Shown here: positions 24,369 to 32,598 of the stretch, in pieces
How positions within the stretch are numbered: the first letter of the stretch is position 1
Layout of the letters: the number at the start of each line of letters is the position of its first letter
Assembly (NCBI RefSeq): GCF_008727775.1
Contig: NZ_CP044232.1
Coordinates: forward strand, 2,976,001-3,040,000
Length of the DNA stretch: 64,000 bases
Origin: Microbacterium lushaniae
GTDB lineage: Bacteria; Actinomycetota; Actinomycetes; Actinomycetales; Microbacteriaceae
Direction of reading: 5' to 3'
Notes under the pieces: generated by a model
The model's database searches: none
What the model saw: the letters and a program-made list of their open reading frames with translations, nothing else
What the model was told of the DNA's origin: nothing
Made by a program: the position numbers and the translations under genes

Positions 24369-25805
24369 TCAGGCGGGCAGCACGCCCGTACGGGCGAGCT
24401 CGGAGTACCACCGGCCGCTGTCCTTCACGGTGCGCTCGAGCGAGTCGAAGTCCACCCGCACGATGCCGAACCGCTTGGAGTAGCCGTAGCCCCACTCGAA
24501 GTTGTCCAGCAGCGACCACACGAAATACCCCCGCAGGTCCACGCCCTGCGCCATCGCCCTGTGGGCGGCGGTGAAGTGGCGGCGCAGGTAGTCCAGGCGC
24601 TCCGGGTCGGGCACGGAGCCGTCTTCGGCGACCACGTCGTCGAACGCGGCGCCGTTCTCGGTCACCATGAGCGCCTGACCCGGGAACTGGTCGCGCAGCG
24701 ACAGCAGCAGCTCCTCCAAACCCTCCGGGGCGATGTTCCAGCCCATCGCCGTGTACGGCCCCGGCTGCTCGAGGAACTCCACGACACCGTCGCTGCCGGG
24801 CCACGCCGTGCCGCCGTCGGCGGCCTTGTGGCCGTCGTTGCTCTGCTTGGGCGAGACGCCGTCCCACATCTGCACCGTGACGGTGGAGTAGTAGTTGACC
24901 CCCAGCACATCGATCGGCTGATGGATGGCGGCGAGATCCCCGTCCTCCACGAACGACCAGTCGGTGACGGATGCGGTGTCCTCGAGCAGATCGGCGGGGT
25001 ACTCACCGCGCAGCATCGGGCCGGTGAAGGCGCGGTTGGCGAGGGCGTCGACGCGACGGATCGCCTCCGCGGCCTGATCGCCCCGCCCCCGCGGCACGTG
25101 GAAGTTGAGCGTGACGGAGCACTCCGGGTCGCCGGTCGAAGTCGCCCGCAGCGCCTGCAGCGCCCGGCCGTGCGCGAGGTTGAGGTGGTGGACTGCGGCC
25201 AGCGCCGCGGCCGGTTCGTGCCGCCCGGGCGCGTGCCCGCCCTGCCCGTACCCGAGGTAGGCCGAGCACCACGGCTCGTTCAGCGTCGTCCACGTGTGGA
25301 TGCGGTCGCCCAGGGCCGCGCCGACGACCTCGGCGTAGCGCTCGAACGCGTCGGCGGTCGCCCTCGCCGGCCACCCGCCGGCATCCTCCAGCGTCTGCGG
25401 CAGGTCCCAGTGGTAGAGCGTCGCGACGGGGCGGATGCCGCGCTCAAGGAGCCCGTCGACGAGGCGCGAGTAAAAGTCCAGCCCGGCCTGGTTCACGGCG
25501 CCCGTGCCGGTCGGCATGATGCGCGGCCACGCGATCGAGAAGCGGTAGGCGCCGAGCCCGAGCTCCTTCATGAGGTCGAGGTCGGCCTCCCAGCGGTGGT
25601 AGTGGTCGCACGCGACGTCACCTGTGTCACCGTTCCAGACCTTGCCGGGGGTCTTGCTGAAGGTGTCCCAGATGGAGGGCAGGCGGCCGTCCTCGGCGGC
25701 GGCGCCCTCGACCTGGTACGACGCGGTGGCGGAACCGAAGGTGAAGCCCTCGGGGAAGACGAGTCCGCTGTCGCGGTAGTCGTTGTTGCCGGTGGACGTG
25801 CTCAT
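24369..25805 (-). CDS. Family 1 glycoside hydrolase, beta-glucosidase
   Basis: Hydrolyses aryl- or oligosaccharide beta-glucosides in the cytosol. 478 residues, full length. Diagnostic sites: [17 protein letters not shown] near the start, acid/base Glu177 in TLNEPW, nucleophile Glu in VTENGAA near residue 381, and the end segment [20 protein letters not shown]. Its ATG overlaps the stop of a decayed GH31 gene (ATGA), showing that the two were once translated together. No transporter is adjacent. Specificity (cellobiose, xylo- or other) not determinable. Confidence 0.94.
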   Translation of the reverse strand: MSTSTGNNDYRDSGLVFPEGFTFGSATASYQVEGAAAEDGRLPSIWDTFSKTPGKVWNGDTGDVACDHYHRWEADLDLMKELGLGAYRFSIAWPRIMPTGTGAVNQAGLDFYSRLVDGLLERGIRPVATLYHWDLPQTLEDAGGWPARATADAFERYAEVVGAALGDRIHTWTTLNEPWCSAYLGYGQGGHAPGRHEPAAALAAVHHLNLAHGRALQALRATSTGDPECSVTLNFHVPRGRGDQAAEAIRRVDALANRAFTGPMLRGEYPADLLEDTASVTDWSFVEDGDLAAIHQPIDVLGVNYYSTVTVQMWDGVSPKQSNDGHKAADGGTAWPGSDGVVEFLEQPGPYTAMGWNIAPEGLEELLLSLRDQFPGQALMVTENGAAFDDVVAEDGSVPDPERLDYLRRHFTAAHRAMAQGVDLRGYFVWSLLDNFEWGYGYSKRFGIVRVDFDSLERTVKDSGRWYSELARTGVLPA

Positions 25806-26118
25806 CGGGTGATCTCCGAACGGTCGGCGGACGGGAGGGCGGTCCGGCCGTCGGGGGTCGTGACACGCACGTCGGCGATCCCTTCGCCCCGGGGAAGACC
25901 CGGAGACTCAGGCCGTCGAGGTAGTCGTCGTCGGGCCGGTCGGTGCGTGCTCCCCACGGGATCACGGCACCGGGACGAACGTACACCGGGATGCTGTCGA
26001 ACCCGTGGTGCTCGCGCCGCCAGCGTCCGCCGGTCACGGTCTCACCGGTGAGCAGGTGCGTCCACTCCCCCTCTGGGAGGTGGAACCGGGCTCGGGACGG
26101 TCGGTGCCGGGCGAGCAG
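25802..26118 (-). pseudogene. C-terminal remnant of a GH31 alpha-xylosidase/alpha-glucosidase
   Basis: Reads PEGEWTHLLTGETVTGG, then FDSIPVYVRPGAVIPWGA and LRVFP, all typical of the C-terminal beta domains of GH31 enzymes. At the 25887-25894 run of CCCCGGGG the frame changes; in the next frame the protein ends [17 protein letters not shown]...SEITR with a stop overlapping the GH1 start. Before PEGEW the frame is also disturbed. The roughly 600-residue catalytic part is missing; the sequence upstream instead carries the promoter of an unrelated regulator. A decayed fragment left by a deletion. Confidence 0.82.
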
Positions 26119-26187
26119 GCCGGGTCGACGGCGCGGTCGGGCGCCTCGTCACCCGACGTCACATTCCCGCCCGTGCGGGCGAGATAT

Positions 26188-26217
26188 TTGACGCACGACG
26201 ACGCATTCGGACATAAT
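26188..26217 (+). promoter_or_regulatory. Strong promoter for leader ORF and regulator
   Basis: -35 TTGACG (26188-26193) and -10 CATAAT (26212-26217) with an 18-bp spacer. The -10 ends 7 nt before an ATG (26225), so the transcript probably starts at that codon. The best sigma-70-like promoter in the window. Confidence 0.7.
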
Positions 26218-26224
26218 CGGCCCC

Positions 26225-26323
26225 ATGACCGATAACGCGCGCTCTCTGTCCGCCTGGGAGGCGAACGGGACTGCCGGCATGATGATGGCCGGCCGCGCGA
26301 CTTCGTGTCGAATGTGTCGCTGA
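26225..26323 (+). CDS. Putative leaderless 32-aa leader peptide
   Basis: Begins MTDNARSLSAWEANGTAG, then three Met in a row (19-21), ends SCRMCR. The Met codons lie exactly in the 9-nt loop of a GCCGGC/GCCGGC hairpin (26273-26278, 26288-26293). The ATG is 7 nt after a strong -10, so translation would be leaderless. It ends 180 nt before an orphan winged-helix regulator gene. The Met/Cys/Arg-rich end is what one expects of an attenuation peptide, but no sensing role is shown. No homology recognised. Confidence 0.5.
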   Translation: MTDNARSLSAWEANGTAGMMMAGRATSCRMCR

Positions 26324-26454
26324 CTCGGTGACCCCACCCGACGCCCACCTGCGCATCTGAGCGCAGCACGCGTCCCGAGCATCCCGGCAACCGCGTCGAT
26401 CACGCGTACCCGGATGCCTCGCCCCCGGCCGTCGCGGCCCGCTCTCCCACATTC

Positions 26455-26480
26455 GAACCGGCCTCCTCCTGCGCCGGTTC
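26455..26480 (+). terminator. Attenuator-like hairpin before regulator start
   Basis: Perfect 8-bp stem GAACCGGC/GCCGGTTC (26455-26462, 26473-26480) with a 10-nt C/T loop, followed by CCCTTCTT. It ends 23 nt before the regulator ATG and just before its AGGA. It could terminate transcription or mask the ribosome-binding site. The 26324-26454 stretch between leader ORF and hairpin has no other gene visible. Confidence 0.5.
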
Positions 26481-26503
26481 CCCTTCTTAGGACAGCCATC
26501 ATC

Positions 26504-27217
26504 ATGTCTACTCCCGCCCTCCTCGACCGTCCCGCTCCCACCCGCCACCTCCGCGCGGTCCCCACGCCCTCCGCGCCCGAGCCCGCCCCGAGCGCGGCTC
26601 ACCACCTCCCCCCTGGCACCGCGCCGCGCGGCTTCGCACTGTACGTCGGCATCGACGAATCCAAGGCCGCAGCCGACGGCGTGAGCCTGGGGGTGCTCGT
26701 CGAGGCCCTCCGCCGCACGCTCGCCGACCTCGCCCCCAGCGCGCAGACCTACGCCACCGTGGCGCTCGCCCCCACCGGCACCGGCGGCCGGGATGTCGAC
26801 GTCGTGCGCCTGGCCCTCCACGAGCCCTCCGCCGTCGCCCGCACCAAGCAGGAGCCCGACGAGGCCGACGACCTCGCCGGCGGCGTCGTGGTCGACATCT
26901 CACGCAAGCGCGTGCTCATCGACGGCGAATCGGCCGCGTTCACGTTCAAGGAGTTCGAGCTGCTGCAGTACCTCGTGCTGCGTGAAGGCCGCACGATCGA
27001 CCGCAGCGAGCTGGTCGCGTCGCTGTGGCAGAACCCCACCGACGACGACGCCCCCGGCGAGCGCACGATCGACGTGCACGTGCGCCGGCTGCGTGCGAAG
27101 CTCGGCCGCTTCGAAGACATCGTGCGCACCGTGCGCGGCGTCGGCTACCGCTTCGACCGGCACGCCGACGTCGCGATCCGCTTCGGCCACGGCACGCCCT
27201 CCCCCGACCGCGTCTGA
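26504..27217 (+). CDS. Orphan OmpR-type winged-helix regulator
   Basis: 237 residues. The C-terminal winged helix (about 125-225) matches the OmpR/PhoB DNA-binding domain: VVVDISRKRVLIDGESAAFTF, FELLQYLVLREGRTIDRSEL, then TIDVHVRRLRAKLG and the wing TVRGVGYRFD. The N-terminal half has no receiver aspartate or receiver motifs; it starts with a Pro/Ala-rich linker and a novel alpha/beta segment (about 45-110). No histidine kinase is adjacent. ATG 26504 is preferred over an in-frame ATG at 26414, which would begin inside the leader upstream of the hairpin. Regulation is likely through the leader. Confidence 0.82.
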   Translation: MSTPALLDRPAPTRHLRAVPTPSAPEPAPSAAHHLPPGTAPRGFALYVGIDESKAAADGVSLGVLVEALRRTLADLAPSAQTYATVALAPTGTGGRDVDVVRLALHEPSAVARTKQEPDEADDLAGGVVVDISRKRVLIDGESAAFTFKEFELLQYLVLREGRTIDRSELVASLWQNPTDDDAPGERTIDVHVRRLRAKLGRFEDIVRTVRGVGYRFDRHADVAIRFGHGTPSPDRV

Positions 27218-27265
27218 CCGCCGCCCGGGCGCAGACATGCCCAGGAGGATGTCGAGAGGACGACG

Positions 27266-27271
27266 TAGGGT
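27266..27271 (+). promoter_or_regulatory. -10 hexamer of leaderless glycosylase gene
   Basis: TAGGGT ends 6 nt before the ATG at 27278; no ribosome-binding site at the normal distance. Confidence 0.45.
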
Positions 27272-27277
27272 GGCGGC

Positions 27278-28267
27278 ATGAGGCCGACGGGAGTGCGTGT
27301 ACGGGCATCCGCCCCACCGCGCGCCTCGCGCGATCCACGCCCCGCGTCCGCAAAGCCACGGGAGACGGTCTACCGTCCGCGTCACGCGCTCGACCTGGCG
27401 CGCGCGGTGCTCGCGCAGCGCCACGGCGCGCACGACCCCGCGATGACGGCGGCCGGCGGCGTCATCTGGCGCGCGAGCCGGACGCCGGAGGGCATCGCGA
27501 CCCTGGCCCTGCGCGCGGGACCAGGGGGCATCGTGCGCGGGGCGGCGTGGGGGCCCGGCGCCGAGTGGGCGCTCGCCCAGCTTCCCGCCCTCTGCGGGGC
27601 GGAGGATGACCCGGGCGACTTCGACCCGTCACTCCACCCCCTGATCGCCGAGGCCCATCACCGGCACCCGGGGCTGCGCATCGGTCGCACCGACCGGGTC
27701 TTCGACTCCCTCGCCAGCGCCGTCATGGAGCAGAAGGTCACCGCGATGCAGGCCTTCTCGGCGTGGCGGAGCATCCTCACGTGGTGCGGCGAGCGCGCAC
27801 CCGGGCCGACACCCCGACCGATGTTCGCGCCGCCGGATCTGGAGGGCTGGCGCCGCATCCCGTCGTGGACGTGGCACCGGGCGGGCCTGGAGCCCCCTCA
27901 GTCCCGCACGATCGTCGACGCCGCCGCGCGCGCGGACGCCCTCGAACGCGCGGCCACCGCAGCCGTGGATGGGCCCGCCCGCGACGCCGTCCTCACGAGC
28001 GTGCGCGGCGTGGGCGTCTGGACCAGCGCGGAGACCCGCATCCGCGCGTTCGGCGACCCCGACGCCGTGAGCGTGGGCGATTACCACCTGGCCCACCACG
28101 TCGGATATGCGCTGACCGGCCACCGCGTGGAGGACGACGGGATGCTCGAACTCCTCGCCCCGTGGGCCGGGCAGCGACAGCGCGTCATCCGCCTCATCTA
28201 CGCCAGCGGCGTGATCGAGCCGCGCAGGGGACCGCGCGTGCACCCCGAGGATCACCGCGACCGCTGA
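27278..28267 (+). CDS. AlkA-like DNA-3-methyladenine glycosylase (HhH-GPD)
   Basis: Base-excision repair enzyme of 329 residues. The HhH-GPD signature lies at about 235-290: LTSVRGVGVWTSAETRIRAF (hairpin and GVGxWT) and VSVGDYHLAHHVGYAL, where Asp is the catalytic residue. SAVMEQKVTAMQAF (about 147-160) is the usual substrate-pocket helix. The first 35 residues are Arg/Ala-rich and outside the conserved fold, but the leaderless -10 supports this ATG. The iron-sulphur cluster cysteines of MutY/Nth are absent, as expected for AlkA-type enzymes. Confidence 0.86.
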   Translation: MRPTGVRVRASAPPRASRDPRPASAKPRETVYRPRHALDLARAVLAQRHGAHDPAMTAAGGVIWRASRTPEGIATLALRAGPGGIVRGAAWGPGAEWALAQLPALCGAEDDPGDFDPSLHPLIAEAHHRHPGLRIGRTDRVFDSLASAVMEQKVTAMQAFSAWRSILTWCGERAPGPTPRPMFAPPDLEGWRRIPSWTWHRAGLEPPQSRTIVDAAARADALERAATAAVDGPARDAVLTSVRGVGVWTSAETRIRAFGDPDAVSVGDYHLAHHVGYALTGHRVEDDGMLELLAPWAGQRQRVIRLIYASGVIEPRRGPRVHPEDHRDR

Positions 28268-28317
28268 GCAGGCATCGCCCAGGACCCGATGTCAGACGCC
28301 CCGAGCACACTGCCCTC

Positions 28318-28731
28318 ATGTCCATGACACTGAACCCCTACCTGTCCTTCCGTGACACCGCGCGCCCTGCGATGGAGTTCTACCGCTCCGTCTTCGGCGG
28401 CGACCTCGCCATCGACACCTTCGCGGCGTACGACATGGGTCAGGACCCCGCCGAGAACGATCTGGTGATGCACGCTCAGCTGGACACCCCGCGCGGGTTC
28501 ACCCTCATGGCTTCGGACACGCCGGGGTCACTGCCCTACGCTCCCCCCGCGGGATTCGCGGTGTCGCTCAGCGGGGACGACGACAGGGAACTGGAAGGAT
28601 ACTGGCGTGCGCTCAGCGACGGCGGCGCCATCACGATGCCGCTGGAGACCCCGCCGTGGGGTGGCCGATTCGGGATGCTGACCGACCGGTTCGGCGTCGA
28701 CTGGATGGTCTCCATCGCCCCGCAGGGATGA
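28318..28731 (+). CDS. VOC-family protein (PhnB-like)
   Basis: 137-residue vicinal-oxygen-chelate fold protein. It begins MSMTLNPYLSFRDTARPAMEFYRSVFGG, the classic PhnB-like opening, and ends GGRFGMLTDRFGVDWMVSI, the second half of the beta-alpha-beta-beta-beta unit. Members of this group are often annotated as glyoxalase or bleomycin-resistance-like; true function is usually unknown. No metal-ligand set is certain from sequence. ATG at 28318; MSM start could also use the second Met. Confidence 0.9.
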   Translation: MSMTLNPYLSFRDTARPAMEFYRSVFGGDLAIDTFAAYDMGQDPAENDLVMHAQLDTPRGFTLMASDTPGSLPYAPPAGFAVSLSGDDDRELEGYWRALSDGGAITMPLETPPWGGRFGMLTDRFGVDWMVSIAPQG

Positions 28732-28745
28732 CGCGGCGCAGGCTC

Positions 28746-28751
28746 TAGGCT
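28746..28751 (+). promoter_or_regulatory. -10 hexamer of leaderless small membrane gene
   Basis: TAGGCT ends 6 nt before the ATG at 28758; no ribosome-binding site is present between. Confidence 0.5.
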
Positions 28752-28757
28752 GACCGT

Positions 28758-28979
28758 ATGTCCGAACCCCGTACCGGCTGGCCACGCGGCCGCACCCAGT
28801 GGATCCTGGGCACGATCCTGCTCCTGGCCCTGGGTGTGCTCTTCGGGATGGTGTTCGGCAACGTGTGGCTGGGCATCGTGCTGAGCGCCGTCATCTCGAT
28901 CGGCTGGCTCCTCGCGTACGAGTCGTGGCGCGGACGCAACTCCGGCGTCAACGACCCCGACCGCGGCATCGAACTCTGA
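28758..28979 (+). CDS. Small two-helix membrane protein, 73 aa
   Basis: Hydrophilic ends with two central transmembrane helices (about 16-35 and 37-55): N-terminus MSEPRTGWPRGRTQW, C-terminus SGVNDPDRGIEL. No recognised family. Leaderless start by the TAGGCT position. Followed after 8 bp by the EamA transporter gene, so probably in the same transcript. Confidence 0.7.
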   Translation: MSEPRTGWPRGRTQWILGTILLLALGVLFGMVFGNVWLGIVLSAVISIGWLLAYESWRGRNSGVNDPDRGIEL

Positions 28980-28987
28980 GCCGGGCC

Positions 28988-29938
28988 GTGCCCGTGCCCG
29001 GACTGCCGATCGCGGCGATCGGGGCGTCGGTGACGCTGTGGTCGTTCGCCTACGTCCTGTCGGGCTGGGCCTTGCAGACCGGTTCGCCCGCCGTGCTGTC
29101 GGTGAGCCGCTTCGGCCTCGCGCTGATCGTGCTCATCCCCCTCGCCCTGCGGCGCCCCGCCTTCGTGCGCACGCTGCGTCAGCCGCGCACGATCCTGCTG
29201 GGTTTCACCGGCGTCACCGTGTACTACGCCCTCGCCAACATCGGCCTGCTCTTCACCACCCCCGGCACGGCGGCGCTCGTGGTCTCGCTGCTGCCGGTGC
29301 TCACCGCGATTGCCGCCGTCGTGATGATCGGTGAGCGCCTGTCGCTGCGGACCGTCATCGGCCTGATCCTCGCCTCCCTCGGCGTCGCCCTGGTCGCCGC
29401 ATCCGGGTTCCGCTTCGATCTGGGCGTCGTGCTGAACATCGGCGCCCTGGCCGGCTACGCCGTCTACACCGTGCTCCTGCGTCGCGACGGCGGGCGGCCG
29501 GATGCTCCGGACGCGCTGTCGCTGGCCACCGCCACCGGCGTGTGGGGCACCGCGCTCATGCTGCCCTGGCTCGGCTGGGAGGCGGTGACGGGGACGCTCG
29601 CCGCGCCCACCGATGCGCGCGGACTCCTCAGCATCCTCATCCTCGCGCTCGTGGTCACCGCCCCCACTCTCGTGCTGTTCAACTACGGCGCCGAGCGGGT
29701 TCCGGCTGCCGTGTCCGGGGTCGCCACCGCCGCCATCCCGGCGTTCGGCTACGCCTTCGCCCTCGTCCTGGGCGAGCCGCTGGATCCGGTCAAGGCGATC
29801 GGCGGCGCCGTCGCCCTCGCCGGAGTGGTCATCGCGACACTCGCGACGCCTCGCGTGGAACCCAGTCCGCCCGGGTCGATGCTGCCCGACTGCGCCGAGA
29901 TGGCGCCGGATGAACCGGACGTCACGCCCAGAGCGTGA
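28988..29938 (+). CDS. EamA/DMT family exporter
   Basis: 316-residue ten-helix transporter of the drug/metabolite superfamily with two EamA repeats. The N-terminal repeat has ASVTLWSFAYVLSGWAL and the end-of-repeat motif PVLTAIAAVVMIGERLS (about 97-113). The second repeat mirrors this with ATAAIPAFGYAFALVLGEPL (about 246-265). Such proteins export amino acids or metabolites; the cargo is unknown. GTG start at 28988; the C-terminal tail overlaps the convergent sigma-factor gene by 17 bp. Confidence 0.88.
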   Translation: MPVPGLPIAAIGASVTLWSFAYVLSGWALQTGSPAVLSVSRFGLALIVLIPLALRRPAFVRTLRQPRTILLGFTGVTVYYALANIGLLFTTPGTAALVVSLLPVLTAIAAVVMIGERLSLRTVIGLILASLGVALVAASGFRFDLGVVLNIGALAGYAVYTVLLRRDGGRPDAPDALSLATATGVWGTALMLPWLGWEAVTGTLAAPTDARGLLSILILALVVTAPTLVLFNYGAERVPAAVSGVATAAIPAFGYAFALVLGEPLDPVKAIGGAVALAGVVIATLATPRVEPSPPGSMLPDCAEMAPDEPDVTPRA

Positions 29939-30803
29939 GCTTGGCGGGGTTGACCACGATCCACACGTCGGTCACGCGGTCACCCTCCACGCCGGCCGTC
30001 CACACGCTGTGCACCTGCCCGCTCGCCGTACGGGCGAGGAACCCGAGTCCGTCCGGGGTCGCCACCGGCTCGAGGACGGTCCCCGGCTGCAGATGCGGGA
30101 GCCCGAGCAGGAAGCGGGCCACGCGGTCGGCGCCGAGCACGGGCCGCCGGGCCGCCGACACCGCTCCCCCGCCGTCGGAGTGCAGCACGACGTCGGGGGC
30201 GAGCACGCGCACGACCGCGTGGTAGTCACCGCTCAGCGACGCGGCGGCGAAGGCGCGCACGAGGGCGTCGTGGTGCTCACGCGAGGCCATGCGCGCCCGC
30301 CGCTGTCGGATGTGCCGCCGCGCCGACGACGCCAGCTGTCGTGTCGCCGCCTCGGACCGGCCGATGGCGGCGGCGATCTCGGCGAAGCTCAGGTCGAACA
30401 CGTCGTGCAGCACGAAGGCCACCCGCTCGGCGGGGGTGAGGGCCTCCAGCACCAGCAGCAGAGCCGTGCTCACCGCGTCGTTGCGGATCGACACCTCCAG
30501 CGGGTCGACGCCCGAGCGGGACCCCGTCACCAGATCCGAGTGCGCCGGCACCGGCTCGGGCAGCCACTCCCCGACGTAGTGCTCACGGCGCATGCGCGCC
30601 GAGCCCAGCACGTCCAGACACACGCGGCCGACCGTGCGCCCGAGCCAGGCGCCGGGAGAGCGGACGGCGGCTCGCTCGTCTTCGGGCATGCGGAACCACC
30701 GCGCATAGGTCTCCTGCACGGCATCCTCGGCGTCGGCGACGGTTCCCAGCATCCGGTACGCCATCGCCGTCAACTGCGACCGCTCGGTCTCCACGTCGAA
30801 CAC
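29922..30803 (-). CDS. ECF41-family RNA polymerase sigma factor (SigJ-like)
   Basis: 293-residue extracytoplasmic-function sigma factor: region 2 (LTAMAYRMLGTVADAEDAVQ, about 10-29), region 4 (TPAERVAFVLHDVFDLSFAEIA, about 118-139) and a fused C-terminal NTF2/SnoaL-like domain. The three ECF41 fingerprints are present: WLPEPV in the linker, DGGG, and NPAKL close to the end. This class has no anti-sigma factor; its C-terminal domain regulates it. The GTG at 30803 has GGGGAGG 8 nt upstream. Divergent from an oxidoreductase gene with a matching promoter, the usual ECF41 arrangement. Confidence 0.9.
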   Translation of the reverse strand: MFDVETERSQLTAMAYRMLGTVADAEDAVQETYARWFRMPEDERAAVRSPGAWLGRTVGRVCLDVLGSARMRREHYVGEWLPEPVPAHSDLVTGSRSGVDPLEVSIRNDAVSTALLLVLEALTPAERVAFVLHDVFDLSFAEIAAAIGRSEAATRQLASSARRHIRQRRARMASREHHDALVRAFAAASLSGDYHAVVRVLAPDVVLHSDGGGAVSAARRPVLGADRVARFLLGLPHLQPGTVLEPVATPDGLGFLARTASGQVHSVWTAGVEGDRVTDVWIVVNPAKLTLWA

Positions 30804-30850
30804 GTCACGCACCTCCCCGCTCAGCGTAGGACCGCCCGGCCGGCGCCGAA

Positions 30851-30877
30851 CCTCACATCCGCGGATGCTGCGTCGTC
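30851..30877 (+). promoter_or_regulatory. Candidate ECF41 promoter
   Basis: CCTCACA (30851-30857), 16 bp, CGTC (30874-30877). The known ECF41 promoter is TGTCACA-16 bp-CGTC, so spacing is exact and 9 of 11 bases agree. It lies upstream of the divergent oxidoreductase. Confidence 0.6.
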
Positions 30878-30941
30878 GGGAGGGTATGAACCGGATCGTG
30901 CAGCAGACATGTCGGACCACGCAGAACAGGAGCGAACGGCG

Positions 30942-31694
30942 GTGAGGGTTGCGGTGGCCGGGGGTACCGGCGCGGTGGGACATCACGCCGTGGCGTCCTT
31001 GCGCGCGGCGGGACACGAGCCGGTGGTGATCTCACGCGGCAGGGGCGTCGACGCGCGGCGCGCTGCGGGGCTGGATGCGGCGCTGGAGGGCGTGGACGCG
31101 GTGATCGATGCGCTGAGCGTGGAGACGCTGGACGGCGGGGAGACGGTGGAGTTCTTCCGCGCGACGACGCAGAACCTCCTCGCCGCGGAGGCACGTGCCG
31201 GAGTGCAGCACCACGTGGCCCTCTCCATCGTCGCGATCGAGCGTGCCCCGTTCGGCTATTACGCCGGAAAGGTCGCACAGGAGCAGCTCGTCGAAGCCGG
31301 AGACATCCCGTGGACGATCCTTCGGGCCGCCCAGTTCCACGAATTCGCCGCCCAGATGTACGACCGCGCGAAGATCGGCCCGCTCCGCGTCGCCCCGCGC
31401 ATGCGGACGCAACCGGTCGCTGCCCGCGAGGTCGGGGACGCGCTGGCCGCCATCGCGGCCGGGGGCGCGGCGGGGCGCGTCCCGGATCTGGCCGGGCCGC
31501 GGGAGGAGAGCCTCGTGCGCATGGTGCGCGCGTATGCCCGTGCGATCGGTGCGCGCGGATGGCTTCCGGCGGTGCCGGTACCGGGACCCTTCGGCCGGGC
31601 ACAGCGCGACGGGTCGCTCCTGCCCGATGCCTCCGCCACGCTCGGACGCCAGACGTTCGACCAGTGGCTCGCCGGAGTCCGTCCCGCCCGGTGA
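30942..31694 (+). CDS. NAD(P)-binding atypical SDR / NmrA-like oxidoreductase
   Basis: 250-residue Rossmann protein starting MRVAVAGGTGAVGHHAV with the GGTGAVG nucleotide loop at about 7-13, followed by a variable C-terminal part (FHEFAAQMYDRAKIG, VPDLAGPREESLVR). It lacks the YxxxK dyad of classical SDRs, as do NmrA-like and isoflavone-reductase-like members; some act as redox sensors. GTG 30942 is chosen because AGGAG (30928-30932) lies 9 nt upstream; an in-frame ATG at 30909 has no such site. ECF41 target candidate. Confidence 0.83.
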   Translation: MRVAVAGGTGAVGHHAVASLRAAGHEPVVISRGRGVDARRAAGLDAALEGVDAVIDALSVETLDGGETVEFFRATTQNLLAAEARAGVQHHVALSIVAIERAPFGYYAGKVAQEQLVEAGDIPWTILRAAQFHEFAAQMYDRAKIGPLRVAPRMRTQPVAAREVGDALAAIAAGGAAGRVPDLAGPREESLVRMVRAYARAIGARGWLPAVPVPGPFGRAQRDGSLLPDASATLGRQTFDQWLAGVRPAR

Positions 31695-31703
31695 CGCGAC
31701 CGG

Positions 31704-32537
31704 CTACATCTCCTCGTGCGTGTCAGGGTCGCCGTCCCACAGGCGGCCCCGACGGAGCGCCGAGAGCGCGTCGACCTCCTCAGAGGTGAGTTCGAAGCCG
31801 AAGACGTCGGCGTTCTCCCGCTGGCGCTGCGGATCCGCCGACTTCGGGATGGGCGTCGACCCCACCTGCACGTGCCAGCGCAGCACCGCCTGGGTGGGCG
31901 TCACGCCGTGGGCGTGGGCGACCTCGGTCACGACCGATTCGCCGAGCAGTTCGCTGCGGCGGGCGAGGGGGCTCCAGCTCTCCGTGCGGATGCCGAGCTC
32001 GGCGTGCACGGCGCGCAGCTGGTCTTGCGGGAAGTACGGATGCAGCTCCACCTGGTTGACCGCCGGCACGACGCCGGTCTCCTCGACGATGCGACGCAGC
32101 ATCGGCTCGGTGAAGTTCGACACGCCGATCGAGCGCACCGCCCCGTCCGCGCGCAGATCGATCATCGCCCGCCACGTATCGACGTACTTGTCGACGCTCG
32201 GGTTCGGCCAGTGGATGAGGTAGAGGTCGATGCGGTCCAGGCCCAGCGTGTCCAGCGACCGCCGCGCGCTGGCCGTCGCCTCGTCGTAGCCGTGATCGCG
32301 ACCGGGGATCTTCGTCGTGACGAGGATCTCGTCACGCGGGATGCCGCTGCGGCGGACCGCCTCGCCCACCTCGGCCTCGTTCTCGTAGTTGACCGCGGAA
32401 TCCAGCAGCCGGTAGCCCGACTCCAGCGCGGAGACCATCGCGGTCACGCCCGCTTCGCCGCGCAGGTTGTACGTGCCCAGCCCGAGCTCGGGGAAGTCGG
32501 TGCCGTCATTGAGGGGAACGGTGGGGATGCCTGGCAT
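31704..32537 (-). CDS. Aldo/keto reductase
   Basis: 277-residue NADPH-dependent (beta/alpha)8 reductase of the prokaryotic AKR5/2,5-diketogluconate reductase type. The catalytic tetrad is visible: Asp and Tyr in LLDSAVNYENE, Lys in VTTKIPG, His in LIHWPNPS. The cofactor segment is SIGVSNFTEPM. Also present is the usual WHVQVGSTPIPKSADPQR near residue 220. Length is normal. Its 3' end lies 9 bp from the end of the convergent SDR gene. Confidence 0.92.
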   Translation of the reverse strand: MPGIPTVPLNDGTDFPELGLGTYNLRGEAGVTAMVSALESGYRLLDSAVNYENEAEVGEAVRRSGIPRDEILVTTKIPGRDHGYDEATASARRSLDTLGLDRIDLYLIHWPNPSVDKYVDTWRAMIDLRADGAVRSIGVSNFTEPMLRRIVEETGVVPAVNQVELHPYFPQDQLRAVHAELGIRTESWSPLARRSELLGESVVTEVAHAHGVTPTQAVLRWHVQVGSTPIPKSADPQRQRENADVFGFELTSEEVDALSALRRGRLWDGDPDTHEEM

Positions 32538-32598
32538 ACGCCCATCCTCCCCCGCGTGCCCCGCGAGCGGGCGTGGTTGCGCGGCCGCGGCCCGGGCG

